DNA of 64,000 nt from Gemmobacter denitrificans (GTDB lineage: Bacteria > Pseudomonadota > Alphaproteobacteria > Rhodobacterales > Rhodobacteraceae), in NCBI RefSeq assembly GCF_036964905.1, contig NZ_JBALHR010000007.1:1-64000 (forward strand). Direction: 5' to 3'. The position numbers and the translations under genes were made by a program. The notes under the pieces are model-generated. The model did no database searches and was not told where the DNA came from. It saw only the letters and a list, made by a program, of their open reading frames with translations. Below, piece after piece: positions 25,733 through 35,142 of this stretch; the stretch's first letter is position 1; every line of letters starts with the position of its first letter.

Positions 25733-27040
25733 TTAACGGTGATCGGTCTTCAGCTTCTGTTCCAGCCACATGGAGTAGCGGGACATGCCAAAGCAGATGA
25801 GGAAGAAGATGGCGCCGGCAAAGATGTAGGGCTCCCAGTAGATGCCCTTCCAGTTGATGTCCGAACGCACGATCTGGGTGATGCCTTTCAGCGGATCAGC
25901 CAGACCGACAAAGGCCACCAGCGTGGTATCCTTGAACAGCCCGATGAAGCTGGACACGATGCCGGGGATAGAGATCTTGAGCGCCTGCGGCATGACGATG
26001 AGCCGCTGTGCCTGCCAGTAATCAAGCCCGAGCGCATCCGCCGCCTCGTATTGCCCGCGCGGCAGGGCCGCGAGGCCGCCCCGGATCACCTCGGCGATAT
26101 AGGCCGCCGCGAACAGGGTCACCAGGATGATGACGCGCAGGATGATGTCGAAATTCGATCCGGGCGGCAGGAAGTATTGTAGCAGCAACGACGCGGTAAA
26201 CAGCAGCGTGATCAGCGGCACCCCCCGGATGAATTCGATGAACCCGACCGAAAGCGAATGGACCAGCAGCATGTCGGACTGACGTCCCAGTGCCAGCAGG
26301 ATGCCCATGGGCAGCGATGCCGAAATTGCTGTAACGCCGATCACCACTGACAGGAGGAACCCACCGAATTGATCGCTGTCCACGGATTCAATGCTGAGTG
26401 GTATGGCAGATTGCAGGTTACCCGACAGCTCTGATTGCAGAAACAGCCACCAGAAAGCCGCTGCCAGCACACCAAGCCCGGCCGAAACCGGTACACCCAG
26501 ACGCGGCGAGCCGATACGGAACACAATGGCCATGACCGCAAAGCCCAGCATCGCCACGACCGGAGCCCAGATCGACCCACCCCACAGCAGCCAGAAGGCG
26601 ATGGCCGGGTAAAGCCCGGTAAACCAAAGCATCTTGCGCGGCAGATGGGTGAACAGCACCGGGGCCAATGCCACGAACATCAGCACAAAGGCCAAGGTCG
26701 GTCGCCAGTACAGGTCCTGCGGGTAGAAGCCGAACATGTATTGGTGCCAGCGTTCGCGCACCATCGCCCAACAGGCGCCCGTCGCGTCAGGGCCCCAAGT
26801 TGCGGTGATGATCTCGCGGCATTCGCTCAGCGAATTGGCGTTCCAGACCGAATGCAGCAGCCAAGGGATCACATGGCTGGCTATCCAGAGCAGCGCCACG
26901 CCGCCCAGAATTGTCAGCACTGTATTCAGCGGGCCGGAAAACAGGTTTTCGCGCAGCCATTTGACCACGCCCCCCTGGCCCGCAGGCGGGGGCAGGGCGG
27001 GCAGCATTTCGGTGCGCACATATGTCATGTTGTTCGACAT
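25733..27040 (-). CDS. bztC: Amino-acid ABC transporter permease (BztC/AapM type)
   Basis: 435 residues, longer than ordinary amino-acid permeases because of extra N-terminal membrane segments, as in Bzt/Aap systems. The EAA loop is in the C-terminal half (GQYEAADALGLDYWQAQRLIVMPQAL). It forms the channel with BztB. The gap to bztB is one base, which implies coupled translation. Confidence 0.92.
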   Translation of the reverse strand: MSNNMTYVRTEMLPALPPPAGQGGVVKWLRENLFSGPLNTVLTILGGVALLWIASHVIPWLLHSVWNANSLSECREIITATWGPDATGACWAMVRERWHQYMFGFYPQDLYWRPTLAFVLMFVALAPVLFTHLPRKMLWFTGLYPAIAFWLLWGGSIWAPVVAMLGFAVMAIVFRIGSPRLGVPVSAGLGVLAAAFWWLFLQSELSGNLQSAIPLSIESVDSDQFGGFLLSVVIGVTAISASLPMGILLALGRQSDMLLVHSLSVGFIEFIRGVPLITLLFTASLLLQYFLPPGSNFDIILRVIILVTLFAAAYIAEVIRGGLAALPRGQYEAADALGLDYWQAQRLIVMPQALKISIPGIVSSFIGLFKDTTLVAFVGLADPLKGITQIVRSDINWKGIYWEPYIFAGAIFFLICFGMSRYSMWLEQKLKTDHR

Positions 27041-27041
27041 C

Positions 27042-28319
27042 TCAGCGCTCCTTCAGGCGCACGGCCCGGTTGAACATGTTCATCAGCGACGAGATGATGA
27101 GGCTGATGGTCAGATAGATGGCCATCATCAACAGCATGCATTCCAGTTCCTTGCCGGTCTGGTTCAGCGTGATGCCCCCCAGCGTGCCGCGCAGGTCCAT
27201 GTAGGACACGGCAATTGCCAGAGAGGTGTTCTTGGTCAGGTTGAGGTATTGCGAAATCAGCGGCGGGATGATGACCCGCAACGCCTGCGGCAGGATCACC
27301 AGGCTCATGGTGCGGCCCGGGCGCAGGCCAAGGGCGGCGGCGGCTTCCGATTGACCGCGCGAAATTGCCATGATCCCGGCGCGCACGATTTCGGCGATGA
27401 AGGCCGCTGTATAAAGCGCAAGCGCGATGGTCAGCGCGGTGAAGCTGTGTCCGACTTCGATCCCGCCCTTGAAGTTGAAACGCGTCAGGGTCGGGTAATC
27501 CAGATGGAAGCCCAGCCACCACAAGAGCGCTGCCGTGGGCAGCACCAGAACAGCCAGCGATTTCCACCAGGTCGTCGGGCGGACACCTGTTTCTTCCTGC
27601 ACACGCTTGGCATGGGCCCGCAGCAGGCTGTTTGCATAAAGGCTGCCCCCGAAGACGATCAGGAAGGCCAGGACGTTGGAATTCAGCGACAGGCCCAGAA
27701 ATTCAAGCCGGGGCAGGCCATTATCCACCATCGGGGCGGGAATATTGGTGCTGCGGGTGGTGATTGCCAGACTGTCATTCAGCAGCATTGACGCCTTGGG
27801 CGCCTCGCCTGCGGCGATCATGGCATCTGTGACGCGATAGGCCGAAGGTTCGGGCGTGGCCTCGGACAGGATGGTGAAGGCCAACAGAATCCACAACAAA
27901 ACCGGTACGTTGCGGAACATTTCGACATAGACCGTCATCATCCGGCCCACGAGCCAGTTTTTCGACAGGCGCAGCACGCCAACAATGACACCGATCACCG
28001 TGGCAAGTCCGCAGCCGATCACCGCTGCCAGCAGGGTGTTCAGCAGCCCCACCATGGCGGCCCGATAGTGCGGACTGTCGTTGGTATAGCTGATCAGCGT
28101 CTGGTTGATGTCATAGCCGGCGCGCGCCCAGAGAAAGCCGAACTCGAACGTCCGGTCCTTGGCGGCAAGGTTCTGGATGGTGTTGTTCACCAGCCAGGAC
28201 AGAAACAGCAGGAAAAGGCCCAGAACCACCACCTGGATGGTGAGCGACCGATACCGCGTGTCATAGATAAGCATACTCAGCCGAAAGTCTGCTTTCGGCG
28301 TGTCCTGGACGAATGCCAT
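27042..28319 (-). CDS. bztB: Amino-acid ABC transporter permease (BztB/AapQ type)
   Basis: 425 residues with an N-terminal membrane segment, a long middle region and a C-terminal permease domain containing the EAA loop GQSEAAAALGLRPGRTMSLVILPQAL. It pairs with BztC. The gap of 125 bases to bztA holds a strong hairpin, so bztB and the genes after it may be expressed less than the binding protein. Confidence 0.92.
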   Translation of the reverse strand: MAFVQDTPKADFRLSMLIYDTRYRSLTIQVVVLGLFLLFLSWLVNNTIQNLAAKDRTFEFGFLWARAGYDINQTLISYTNDSPHYRAAMVGLLNTLLAAVIGCGLATVIGVIVGVLRLSKNWLVGRMMTVYVEMFRNVPVLLWILLAFTILSEATPEPSAYRVTDAMIAAGEAPKASMLLNDSLAITTRSTNIPAPMVDNGLPRLEFLGLSLNSNVLAFLIVFGGSLYANSLLRAHAKRVQEETGVRPTTWWKSLAVLVLPTAALLWWLGFHLDYPTLTRFNFKGGIEVGHSFTALTIALALYTAAFIAEIVRAGIMAISRGQSEAAAALGLRPGRTMSLVILPQALRVIIPPLISQYLNLTKNTSLAIAVSYMDLRGTLGGITLNQTGKELECMLLMMAIYLTISLIISSLMNMFNRAVRLKER

Positions 28320-28403
28320 TGTGATGTACCCCCTGAGGCCTGCCCGTGCCCGGCTTTGGCCGGTGCGCTTGGTCGGACGGTGCAGGCCGCGCGTTCAATG
28401 AAA

Positions 28404-28427
28404 CCGGGCGGGGAACCCCCCGCCCGG
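28404..28427 (-). terminator. Intercistronic hairpin between bztA and bztB
   Basis: CCGGGCGGGG (28404-28413), loop AACC and CCCCGCCCGG (28418-28427), a perfect 10-bp GC stem 17 bases after the bztA stop. On the minus strand the tail is TTTCATTG, so it could be a partial terminator or a 3' stabiliser of bztA mRNA. Confidence 0.6.
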
Positions 28428-28444
28428 CTTGATGCCCGTTCCGA

Positions 28445-29461
28445 TCAGCGGAAGGGCGGAGCGTATTGCAGGCCGCCCTGGGTCCACAGCGCGTTCAGGC
28501 CACGGGCCAGACCGATCGGGGTGCCCGAACCGATATTGGCTTCGAAGATTTCACCATAGTTGCCATTCGCGGCGATCGCGCGCTTGGCGAATTCCTTGTC
28601 CAGACCCAGCATCGCGCCCAGATCACCTTCGGTGCCCAGCAGACGCTTGATTTCCGGGTTGGTGGTGGTGGCTGCAACTTCTTCCAGATTGGCCTTGTTC
28701 ACACCATATTCTTCGGCAGCAACCAGCGCGAAATAGGTCCAGCGGACGATATCGCCCCACTGGTTGTCGCCATGGCGCACGACCGGACCCAGCGGCTCTT
28801 TCGAGATGATTTCCGGCAGGATGATGTGGTTTTCAGCGTCCGGCATGGTGGCGCGCGAAGCGGCCAAGCCCGATGCGTCGGTGGTGTAGGCGTCGCAAGC
28901 CCCGGCCAGATACTGGCGCTGGCCTTCCGAATCGTCCGCGATGTTCACCGGGGTGTAGCTGATGTTGTTGGCTTTGAAGAAGTCGGCCAGGTTCAGCTCG
29001 GTCGTGGTGCCGGTCTGGATGCAGATGGTCGCGCCATCCAGTTCCTTCGCCGACGACACGCCCAGATCCTTCTTCACCATGAAGCCCTGGCCGTCATAGT
29101 AGTTCACGGCGACGAAATCGAACTTGAGGTCCACATCGCGCGAGAAGGTCCAGGTGGAGTTGCGGATCAGCACGTCCACTTCGCCCGAAGCCAGCGCGGT
29201 GAAGCGGGTTTCGCCGGTGGTCGGCACGAACTTGACCTTGGACGCATCGCCCAGAACAGCTGCAGCAAGCGCCTTGCACAGTGCGGCGTCAAAGCCCTGA
29301 TACTGGCCGTTGGCATCCGGGGCGCCGAAACCGGTCAGGCCGGTATTGGACCCGCAGATCAGCTCGCCGCGGGCTTTCACGTCGTCAAGCGTGCCTGCGC
29401 CGGCAATGCCAGCAACCACAGCGGCAGCCGACAGGGTGCCAAGGAAAACCGATTTTTTCAT
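28445..29461 (-). CDS. bztA: Amino-acid ABC transporter substrate-binding protein (BztA/AapJ type)
   Basis: 338 residues with a signal peptide (MKKSVFLGTLSAAAVVAGIAGA). Typical family segments are ARGELICGSNTGLTGFG, QGFDAALCKALAAAVLGD and RNSTWTFSRD. It is periplasmic and captures acidic amino acids and amides, judging by the Bzt family. First gene of the operon, with a structured 5' leader. The ATG at 29461 follows GAAGAGG. Confidence 0.93.
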   Translation of the reverse strand: MKKSVFLGTLSAAAVVAGIAGAGTLDDVKARGELICGSNTGLTGFGAPDANGQYQGFDAALCKALAAAVLGDASKVKFVPTTGETRFTALASGEVDVLIRNSTWTFSRDVDLKFDFVAVNYYDGQGFMVKKDLGVSSAKELDGATICIQTGTTTELNLADFFKANNISYTPVNIADDSEGQRQYLAGACDAYTTDASGLAASRATMPDAENHIILPEIISKEPLGPVVRHGDNQWGDIVRWTYFALVAAEEYGVNKANLEEVAATTTNPEIKRLLGTEGDLGAMLGLDKEFAKRAIAANGNYGEIFEANIGSGTPIGLARGLNALWTQGGLQYAPPFR

Positions 29462-29563
29462 GCGTACCTCTTCCTGAGTGCCGCCCGTTTGCGGGCGGCT
29501 GTTATGAAGCCCCTGTGACCGGGGCGAAAACTGATGGAGGGGTTCCCCTCTCAGTGCCGAACA

Positions 29564-29592
29564 GTTTTCTGCAAAGCGCTTTGAGCCGTCAA
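29564..29592 (-). promoter_or_regulatory. Candidate bzt promoter with a palindrome in its spacer
   Basis: On the minus strand TTGACG (29592-29587), 17 bases and GAAAAC (29569-29564). The spacer contains CAAAGCGCTTTG (29572-29583), a perfect 12-bp palindrome, which would be well placed for a repressor. A stable GCCGCCCG/CGGGCGGC hairpin (29480-29499) lies in the leader just before the bztA ribosome site. The -10 is weak. Confidence 0.4.
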
Positions 29593-29691
29593 GTGAAAGG
29601 TCTGCGTTGGCGCTAACAGGGGGGATCGGCCCGGGTTTGCTGCCTTGCTGCGCAAGATGCACGCATTGAGGCAGGCAAACGTGCAAGATTG

Positions 29692-30399
29692 TTACGGGCA
29701 CAATCCGTGGAATCGGGCGGCTTCAATCAGCGCGATACGTTTTCCGGTTTCGATCGCCTCGGCCTCATCGTCGCGGCCCCATTGTTCGGCCTGCCAGTGT
29801 TCATCGATTCGGCTGATCTGAAAGGCCTCATCCGCCGTCACATGGCGTTCGGCAATCGCAAGACCCAGCACTGCCGATCCGGTGATGGCGATCAGGTCAT
29901 GCAGGGCTGCCAGTTGAAAGATGGTCTGCCGGTGGATGGCCAAACGCAGAGAGGCAAGCGCGGCGGGGTCTTGCGCGACATGCATCACGCCCGATGCGGT
30001 GGTCAGCCGCGCGCCGAACCGGAGGGCTGCCCAGTCCAGCAGCGGATCCCAGGCCCGGGCCTGCCGGTCGATCAGGGCCTGTGGTCCGGGTGCGCGGTAA
30101 CACAGCAGATCGGAACCGGCATAGTCGGCCAGCATGTCGGCAACTGCGGCGTGCTGGGGGGCCACCTTGTCCAGCGCCGAGTTCGCCATCCGCGTGGTGG
30201 GCATGGTTTCAGGGCGCACGACGCCCTGTTGCGCATCCCATTCGGCGGCGATCAGTTCCGCCAACGCCATTGACGGCACCACCACCAGCGTCTTGGCAGG
30301 GGTTTTCACGCTACGCCCATCGAGCGTGACGGTAAAGCCACCCTCGACAGCCACAGGGGTGGCGGTTTTCCAGAATCGTTTTTGCTTCCAGGCAGACAT
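29692..30399 (-). CDS. F1 ATP synthase assembly chaperone, ATP12 family
   Basis: 235 residues; MSAWKQKRFWKTATPV and the VTLDGRSVKTPAKTLVVVPS motif are typical of ATP12, which in mitochondria binds free F1-alpha. Bacterial homologues occur in alphaproteobacteria. The ATG at 30399 overlaps the rluC stop by one base, making it the last gene of the yidC operon. Confidence 0.9.
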   Translation of the reverse strand: MSAWKQKRFWKTATPVAVEGGFTVTLDGRSVKTPAKTLVVVPSMALAELIAAEWDAQQGVVRPETMPTTRMANSALDKVAPQHAAVADMLADYAGSDLLCYRAPGPQALIDRQARAWDPLLDWAALRFGARLTTASGVMHVAQDPAALASLRLAIHRQTIFQLAALHDLIAITGSAVLGLAIAERHVTADEAFQISRIDEHWQAEQWGRDDEAEAIETGKRIALIEAARFHGLCP

Positions 30400-31436
30400 C
30401 AGTGCAGCTTTTCGAACGGGTCTTCCGGCACGTCGCCCTCGTTCCAGTCGAGCAGCTTCCAGGTGCGGGCCATATGCTCGGGCAGGGGGGCGGTGAAGGT
30501 CATCTCGGTTTTCAGGATCGGGTGTTCCACCGTCAGGCGGCGGGCATGCAGATGCAGCTTGCGCGACAGATCGCCGCCCGCGCCCGCGCCCCATCCATCG
30601 CCCAGGTTCTCGGTTGAGGAACCGCCATATTTGCCATCACCCAGAATGGGATGGCCAAGTTCCGCCATATGCGCGCGCAGCTGGTGGGTGCGGCCGGTGA
30701 TCGGCTCCAGCGCCATCCAGGACATGCGGGTGCCGAGGAACCAGAGGGTGAAGTAATCGGTATGCGACCGCTTGGCATCCGGGTAATCGCTCATCTTGGC
30801 AGGATGGATGCAGACCATCTTTTCGTTGTCGCCGCGCCCGCCGCTTTTCATCAGCCCGTATTTGATGCTGCCCTGCCGGGGATGCGGCACACCCGCGACC
30901 AAAGCCCAGTAAATCTTGCGGGTCTGGCGATGGCGCAGCGATTCCGACAGCGCGCGGGCCACGCGGTCGGTGCGGGCCAGCATCAAGACACCCGAAGTAT
31001 CCTTATCTAGCCGGTGGACCAGTTTCGGGCGATCCTTGTAGCCGAATTTCAGCGCATCGGTCAGACCATCGACATGGCGATCGCCCTGGCCCGAGCCGCC
31101 CTGCGAGGGCAGGCCTGCGGGCTTGTTCAGCACGATCATATGCTCGTCCTTGTAGAGGACGCAGGCCTGAATCATCTTGGCGTCAGCGGCGCTGATGCCT
31201 TCGGGTTTGGCATAGACCGGGGCCTCGGCCTCGGGCAGGGGCGGCACGCGGATCACCATGCCCGGCGCCACGCGGTCCGAGGCCTTGGCGCGGCCGCCAT
31301 CGACGCGCACCTGCCCGGTGCGGCACATCTTTTCGATATTGCCCTGGGTCACCTGCGGGAAGCGGCGCTTGAACCAACGGTCCAGCCGCTGTTCGCCCTC
31401 ATCTGCCGATACGGTTTCATATGTCACGCCGCTCAT
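30399..31436 (-). CDS. Ribosomal large subunit pseudouridine synthase, RluC/RluD family
   Basis: 345 residues. An N-terminal S4 RNA-binding domain (QRLDRWFKRRFPQV) is followed by the pseudouridine synthase domain with the catalytic aspartate in HRLDKDTSG near residue 145, and GRTHQLRAHM. It modifies uridines in 23S rRNA; RluC is the likeliest assignment but RluD cannot be excluded. It overlaps crcB by four bases. The start at 31436 is the one that overlaps. Confidence 0.9.
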   Translation of the reverse strand: MSGVTYETVSADEGEQRLDRWFKRRFPQVTQGNIEKMCRTGQVRVDGGRAKASDRVAPGMVIRVPPLPEAEAPVYAKPEGISAADAKMIQACVLYKDEHMIVLNKPAGLPSQGGSGQGDRHVDGLTDALKFGYKDRPKLVHRLDKDTSGVLMLARTDRVARALSESLRHRQTRKIYWALVAGVPHPRQGSIKYGLMKSGGRGDNEKMVCIHPAKMSDYPDAKRSHTDYFTLWFLGTRMSWMALEPITGRTHQLRAHMAELGHPILGDGKYGGSSTENLGDGWGAGAGGDLSRKLHLHARRLTVEHPILKTEMTFTAPLPEHMARTWKLLDWNEGDVPEDPFEKLH

Positions 31437-31792
31437 GCAAGGCTCCGGGTCAACTGGGCGGCCAAGGCAAAGGCCGCAAGGGACAGCAGGACCGAGCCCG
31501 CCACATAAAGACAGGCGGAAAGCACCTGCCCGCGCTGGATCAGCGCCATTGTATCCATGGAAAAGGCCGAAAAGGTGGTGAAGCCACCCAGAAGGCCGGT
31601 CATCAGAAAGGGCCCAAGATTCTGGTGACCGCGATGCGCCAGCCACACCATCAGAAAGCCCATCAGGGCCGAGCCCAGCACATTGACCGTCAGCGTATGC
31701 CAGGGAAAGCCACCGCGCGGCAGGGCAAGACCCACCCCATAGCGCAGCGAAGCCCCAAGCGCACCGCCAATGGCCACCTGTGCAAGGCTCAT
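31433..31792 (-). CDS. crcB: Fluoride ion exporter CrcB/Fluc
   Basis: 119 residues, four membrane segments. Family motifs: GALGASLRYG, NVLGSALMG (the pore asparagine) and GGFTTFSAFS with the phenylalanines that line the fluoride path. It works as an antiparallel dimer in the inner membrane. No fluoride riboswitch is seen because the gene lies inside an operon, overlapping engB and rluC by four bases each. Confidence 0.93.
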   Translation of the reverse strand: MSLAQVAIGGALGASLRYGVGLALPRGGFPWHTLTVNVLGSALMGFLMVWLAHRGHQNLGPFLMTGLLGGFTTFSAFSMDTMALIQRGQVLSACLYVAGSVLLSLAAFALAAQLTRSLA

Positions 31793-32442
31793 TCCAGCCC
31801 CGCGATGATGGCGCGCAGCGTTTCGATCCCGTCGCCCTTTTCCGAACTCGTCATCACGATCTCAGGGTAGGCGGCGGGGTGTTTGGCCAGAGCAGCGCGC
31901 GTTTGGTCAAGGTTCTTCTCGCGCTCGGGGCGGGCGAGCTTGTCCATCTTGGTCATCACCACCTGAAAGGTGACGGCGGATTTGTCGAGAAGGGTCATGA
32001 TCTCCTCATCCACCGACTTCACGCCATGGCGCGAATCGATCAGCACGAAGGCCCGGCGCAGGGTCTGGCGGCCTTGCAGATATTGCTTCAGCAGTTCCTG
32101 CCATTTGCGCACCGTGGCCACCGGGGCCTCGGCAAAGCCATAGCCCGGAAGGTCCACCACATAGCGGGCCTCGCCCAGCGAGAAGAAGTTGATCTCTTGC
32201 GTGCGGCCCGGCGTGTTGGAGGCGCGCGCCAGGTTCTTGCGCCCGGTCAAGGCGTTGATCAGGCTGGATTTCCCGACGTTTGAGCGCCCAGCAAAGCAGA
32301 CCTCGACCCGATCTGCCGGGGGCAGGCCGGACATGGCGACGACGCCTTTGACGAAATCGACAGGGCCCGCAAACATCAGCCGTCCGCGCTCGCGCGCGAA
32401 ATCATCGGGTTCGGGGGCCAACGGGAATGGCAGGGCAGTCAT
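31789..32442 (-). CDS. engB: Ribosome biogenesis GTPase EngB (YihA/YsxC)
   Basis: 217 residues. G1 FAGRSNVGKSSLIN near residue 50, G3 DLPGYG, and G4 TKMDK identify a small GTPase that acts in late 50S assembly. It is commonly found next to yidC. Overlaps the MOSC gene upstream and crcB downstream by four bases. Confidence 0.94.
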   Translation of the reverse strand: MTALPFPLAPEPDDFARERGRLMFAGPVDFVKGVVAMSGLPPADRVEVCFAGRSNVGKSSLINALTGRKNLARASNTPGRTQEINFFSLGEARYVVDLPGYGFAEAPVATVRKWQELLKQYLQGRQTLRRAFVLIDSRHGVKSVDEEIMTLLDKSAVTFQVVMTKMDKLARPEREKNLDQTRAALAKHPAAYPEIVMTSSEKGDGIETLRAIIAGLE

Positions 32443-33185
32443 GTCAGGGTCACCTCGTCCCCCGTGGCGATCTGCCCGGGTTCCAGAACCACGGCATAAA
32501 CGCCGAAATCCTGATGATCACAATGGGTTTGCAAGGCGGCCAGGGTGTCGCCTTCGATCCGGCCCGTATCGGGATTGGCGCGGGTGGCGTTACAGCGGGT
32601 GATCGGTTCGCGCACCTCAAGCAGCGCCGCACCAATGCGAAGCCGCCGTCCGATCAGATCGAATTCCTGCCACGGCGCCCAGCCATCGACCCAGAGATTT
32701 CCGCGCCAGCGATGGGGCGAAAGCTCCATCCCCATATGCGCGCCGAGCGCATGATTTGACGCCAGATTCAGGATCGACACCGAAGGATAATCGGTATCGG
32801 TCATCGCGACCCCAGCCTGCAGGATCTGTGTCGGTTGCGCCCGGTTTTCCGGATTCAGCGGTCGTACCCAGTCCAGAAAGCCCGGCTGATCTGCGGGATC
32901 ATCGGGGCGGAAGGTCAGGGCAGGGCGGTCCGGGTGGGTCAGGGTCAGCGTGCCCGAACCTTCATCCAGCTGAGCCGCAATGGCCATCAGCGCGGGGGCC
33001 TTGGCGCCCCGCGCAAAGTTCACGCAGGGGTTCCAGCCCGGCACCAGCCGCGCCGCCTCATGGGCGACAGCCCAATGCCGATCCCAGGGCAGTGCCGCCC
33101 CCGCCAAAAGCCGAACGGACGCGAGGTCTTCGCGTCCGTGGCTTTTGATCGGGTGGCGGATGATCCGGTCAAGCCGCGCCGTCAT
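32439..33185 (-). CDS. MOSC domain protein
   Basis: 248 residues. The N-terminal MOSC beta-barrel begins RLDRIIRHPIKSHG, and the C-terminal part has the NLWVDGWAPWQEFDLIGRRLRIG pattern of molybdenum-cofactor sulfurase C-terminal domains. These proteins handle sulfur or molybdenum cofactor. The conserved cysteine is probably the one in TRCNATRANPDTG. The start at 33185 overlaps the yidC stop (ATGA). Confidence 0.85.
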   Translation of the reverse strand: MTARLDRIIRHPIKSHGREDLASVRLLAGAALPWDRHWAVAHEAARLVPGWNPCVNFARGAKAPALMAIAAQLDEGSGTLTLTHPDRPALTFRPDDPADQPGFLDWVRPLNPENRAQPTQILQAGVAMTDTDYPSVSILNLASNHALGAHMGMELSPHRWRGNLWVDGWAPWQEFDLIGRRLRIGAALLEVREPITRCNATRANPDTGRIEGDTLAALQTHCDHQDFGVYAVVLEPGQIATGDEVTLT

Positions 33186-34987
33186 TTCTTGCCTTTCGCC
33201 GGGGGTGCAGCCGGAGCGGGCTTTCGTGCAAAGCTGGCCCGGATATTGCCGAAGATGTCGGGCTTGTGCCCATGGCTGCGCATGATCGCATACTGCTGTG
33301 TGAAGGTAATCATGTTGTTGGTGATCCAGTACACCACAAGCCCGCTGGCGAAGCTGCCCAGCATGAACATGAAGACCCAGGGCATCCAGGCAAAGATCAT
33401 CGCTTGGGCCGGATCGGCGGGTGCCGGGTTCAGCTTTTGCTGCAGCCACATGGAAATGCCCAGCAGGATCGGCAGGATACCAATGAAGATCAGCGCCAGC
33501 ATGCTGCCCTGTTCCGGTGCTGCCCAGGGCATCAGGCCGAACAGGTTGAACAGCGACGAGGAATCCGGTGCCGACAGGTCGGTCAGCCAGCCGAAGAACG
33601 GCGCGTGACGCAGTTCCAGCGTGACGAAGATCACCTTGTACAGGGCAAAGAAGATCGGGATCTGGATCAGGATGGGCAGACAGCCCGCCGCAGGATTGAC
33701 CTTCTTGTCCTTGTAGAGCTGCATCATTTCCTTCTGCATGCGGGCCTTGTCTTCGCCGCAGCGCTCCTTCAGCGCCTCCACCTCGGGCTGCAGTTCCTTC
33801 ATCCGTGCCATGCTGACATAGGATTTATAGGCCAACGGCAGCACCAGCAGCTTCAGAACGAAGGTCAGGGCGATGATGGCCCAGCCCATGTTCCCGATCT
33901 GCAGGTTGAGCCAGTGCAGAAGGGCAAAGATCGGTTTGGTCAGGAAGAAGAACCAGCCCCAGTCGATCGAATCGAGGAAACCCGCGATACCGGATTTTTC
34001 GTAGGCGCGGATGGTTTCCCATTCCTTGGCCCCGGCAAAGAGCTGTGAACTGACCTCGACCGCAGCCCCCGGAGCCACGGTGAGGGCGGGCAGCCGGGTT
34101 TCGGTCTGATAGATATCGGCCTGTGCATTGTATTTGGTGACGGCGGTGAAGGGCTTGCCCTGTTCGGGCACCAGCACGGCCATCCAGTATTTGTCGGTAA
34201 AGCCAATCCAGCCATCGGTTGTGGCGTCGATCACCTCGGCCTGAGCGCCTTCGCGTGCGACAACCGGCAGGGCGGCGACATCATCGTAATCCACCTCGGC
34301 CAGCTTGCCGTCGGTCCGTCCCACCACTCCTTCGTGCAGCACGAAGAAATTCTGCAGATCCCCCGGTTTGCCGTGGCGCGCGATCACACCATAGGGCTGC
34401 AGGGTCTGGGCCTCGGCCCCGGTGTTCTGCACGGAATCGGTGACGGTAAACAGATAATCGTCGTCAATCGCGATACTGCGGGTGAAGACCAGGCCTTTGG
34501 CGTTCTGCCATTGCAGTTTGACAGGCTTGCCGGGCGCCAACGTATCGCCCTCGGCCAGTTGCCATTGGGTTGTGGCCCCGGGCACATCTGCGAAATCAAG
34601 CGCGCCGCCCGGGGTCCAGCCATAGACCGCATAATAAGCGTGGGGCTGGCCGACCGGCGACAGCAGCCGCACAATCGGCGCATCGGGATCAAGCGTGGCG
34701 CGATAGGCTTTCAGCGACAGGTCGTCGATCCGGGCACCATCCAGCGAGATCGAGCCCTGCAGCCGCGGCGTATCAATCGGCAGGCGCTGGGCTTCCGGCA
34801 CGGCGGCGATTTCGCCCTGTGCAGGCACGGTGTCAGCCGCCGGTGTCGTTTCGGCCTGTTGGGTGATCACTGCCGGGGCATTCGCGTCGGCGACCGGCTC
34901 TTCCGGCGGGAACAGCACGAACCACACCAGGATCACAAGGAAGCTGAGTGCAGTTGCCAGAATGAGATTCTTGTTCTGATCGTCCAT
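33182..34987 (-). CDS. yidC: Membrane protein insertase YidC
   Basis: 601 residues. One N-terminal membrane segment (residues 6-26), a large periplasmic beta domain, then the five-helix insertase core starting near residue 360 (LKLLVLPLAYKSYVSMARMKELQPE) and ending in a basic tail. It inserts proteins into the inner membrane alone or with SecYEG. First gene of a six-gene overlapping operon. The usual partner rnpA/rpmH is not in the window. Confidence 0.96.
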   Translation of the reverse strand: MDDQNKNLILATALSFLVILVWFVLFPPEEPVADANAPAVITQQAETTPAADTVPAQGEIAAVPEAQRLPIDTPRLQGSISLDGARIDDLSLKAYRATLDPDAPIVRLLSPVGQPHAYYAVYGWTPGGALDFADVPGATTQWQLAEGDTLAPGKPVKLQWQNAKGLVFTRSIAIDDDYLFTVTDSVQNTGAEAQTLQPYGVIARHGKPGDLQNFFVLHEGVVGRTDGKLAEVDYDDVAALPVVAREGAQAEVIDATTDGWIGFTDKYWMAVLVPEQGKPFTAVTKYNAQADIYQTETRLPALTVAPGAAVEVSSQLFAGAKEWETIRAYEKSGIAGFLDSIDWGWFFFLTKPIFALLHWLNLQIGNMGWAIIALTFVLKLLVLPLAYKSYVSMARMKELQPEVEALKERCGEDKARMQKEMMQLYKDKKVNPAAGCLPILIQIPIFFALYKVIFVTLELRHAPFFGWLTDLSAPDSSSLFNLFGLMPWAAPEQGSMLALIFIGILPILLGISMWLQQKLNPAPADPAQAMIFAWMPWVFMFMLGSFASGLVVYWITNNMITFTQQYAIMRSHGHKPDIFGNIRASFARKPAPAAPPAKGKK

Positions 34988-35122
34988 TTGCGATCCCCAC
35001 CGTCCTTTGTCAGGTTGGCCCTGTCAGGGTCAGCGTGGTTCAACAGAAGGGGGGGCGAAAGGTCAAGCGGTTTTGCGGGCGGGTTTACCCCATCCGGCAG
35101 GAAATCGGGGCCAATTGACAGA

Positions 35123-35142
35123 GCGCGGGGGTTACCCCGCGC
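35123..35142 (-). terminator. Hairpin across the stop codon of the EAL gene
   Basis: GCGCGGGG (35123-35130) and CCCCGCGC (35135-35142) pair with the stop codon of the EAL gene in the loop. There is no T run after it on the minus strand. It could stabilise the mRNA end. It is a plain GC palindrome and may also be chance. Confidence 0.35.
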
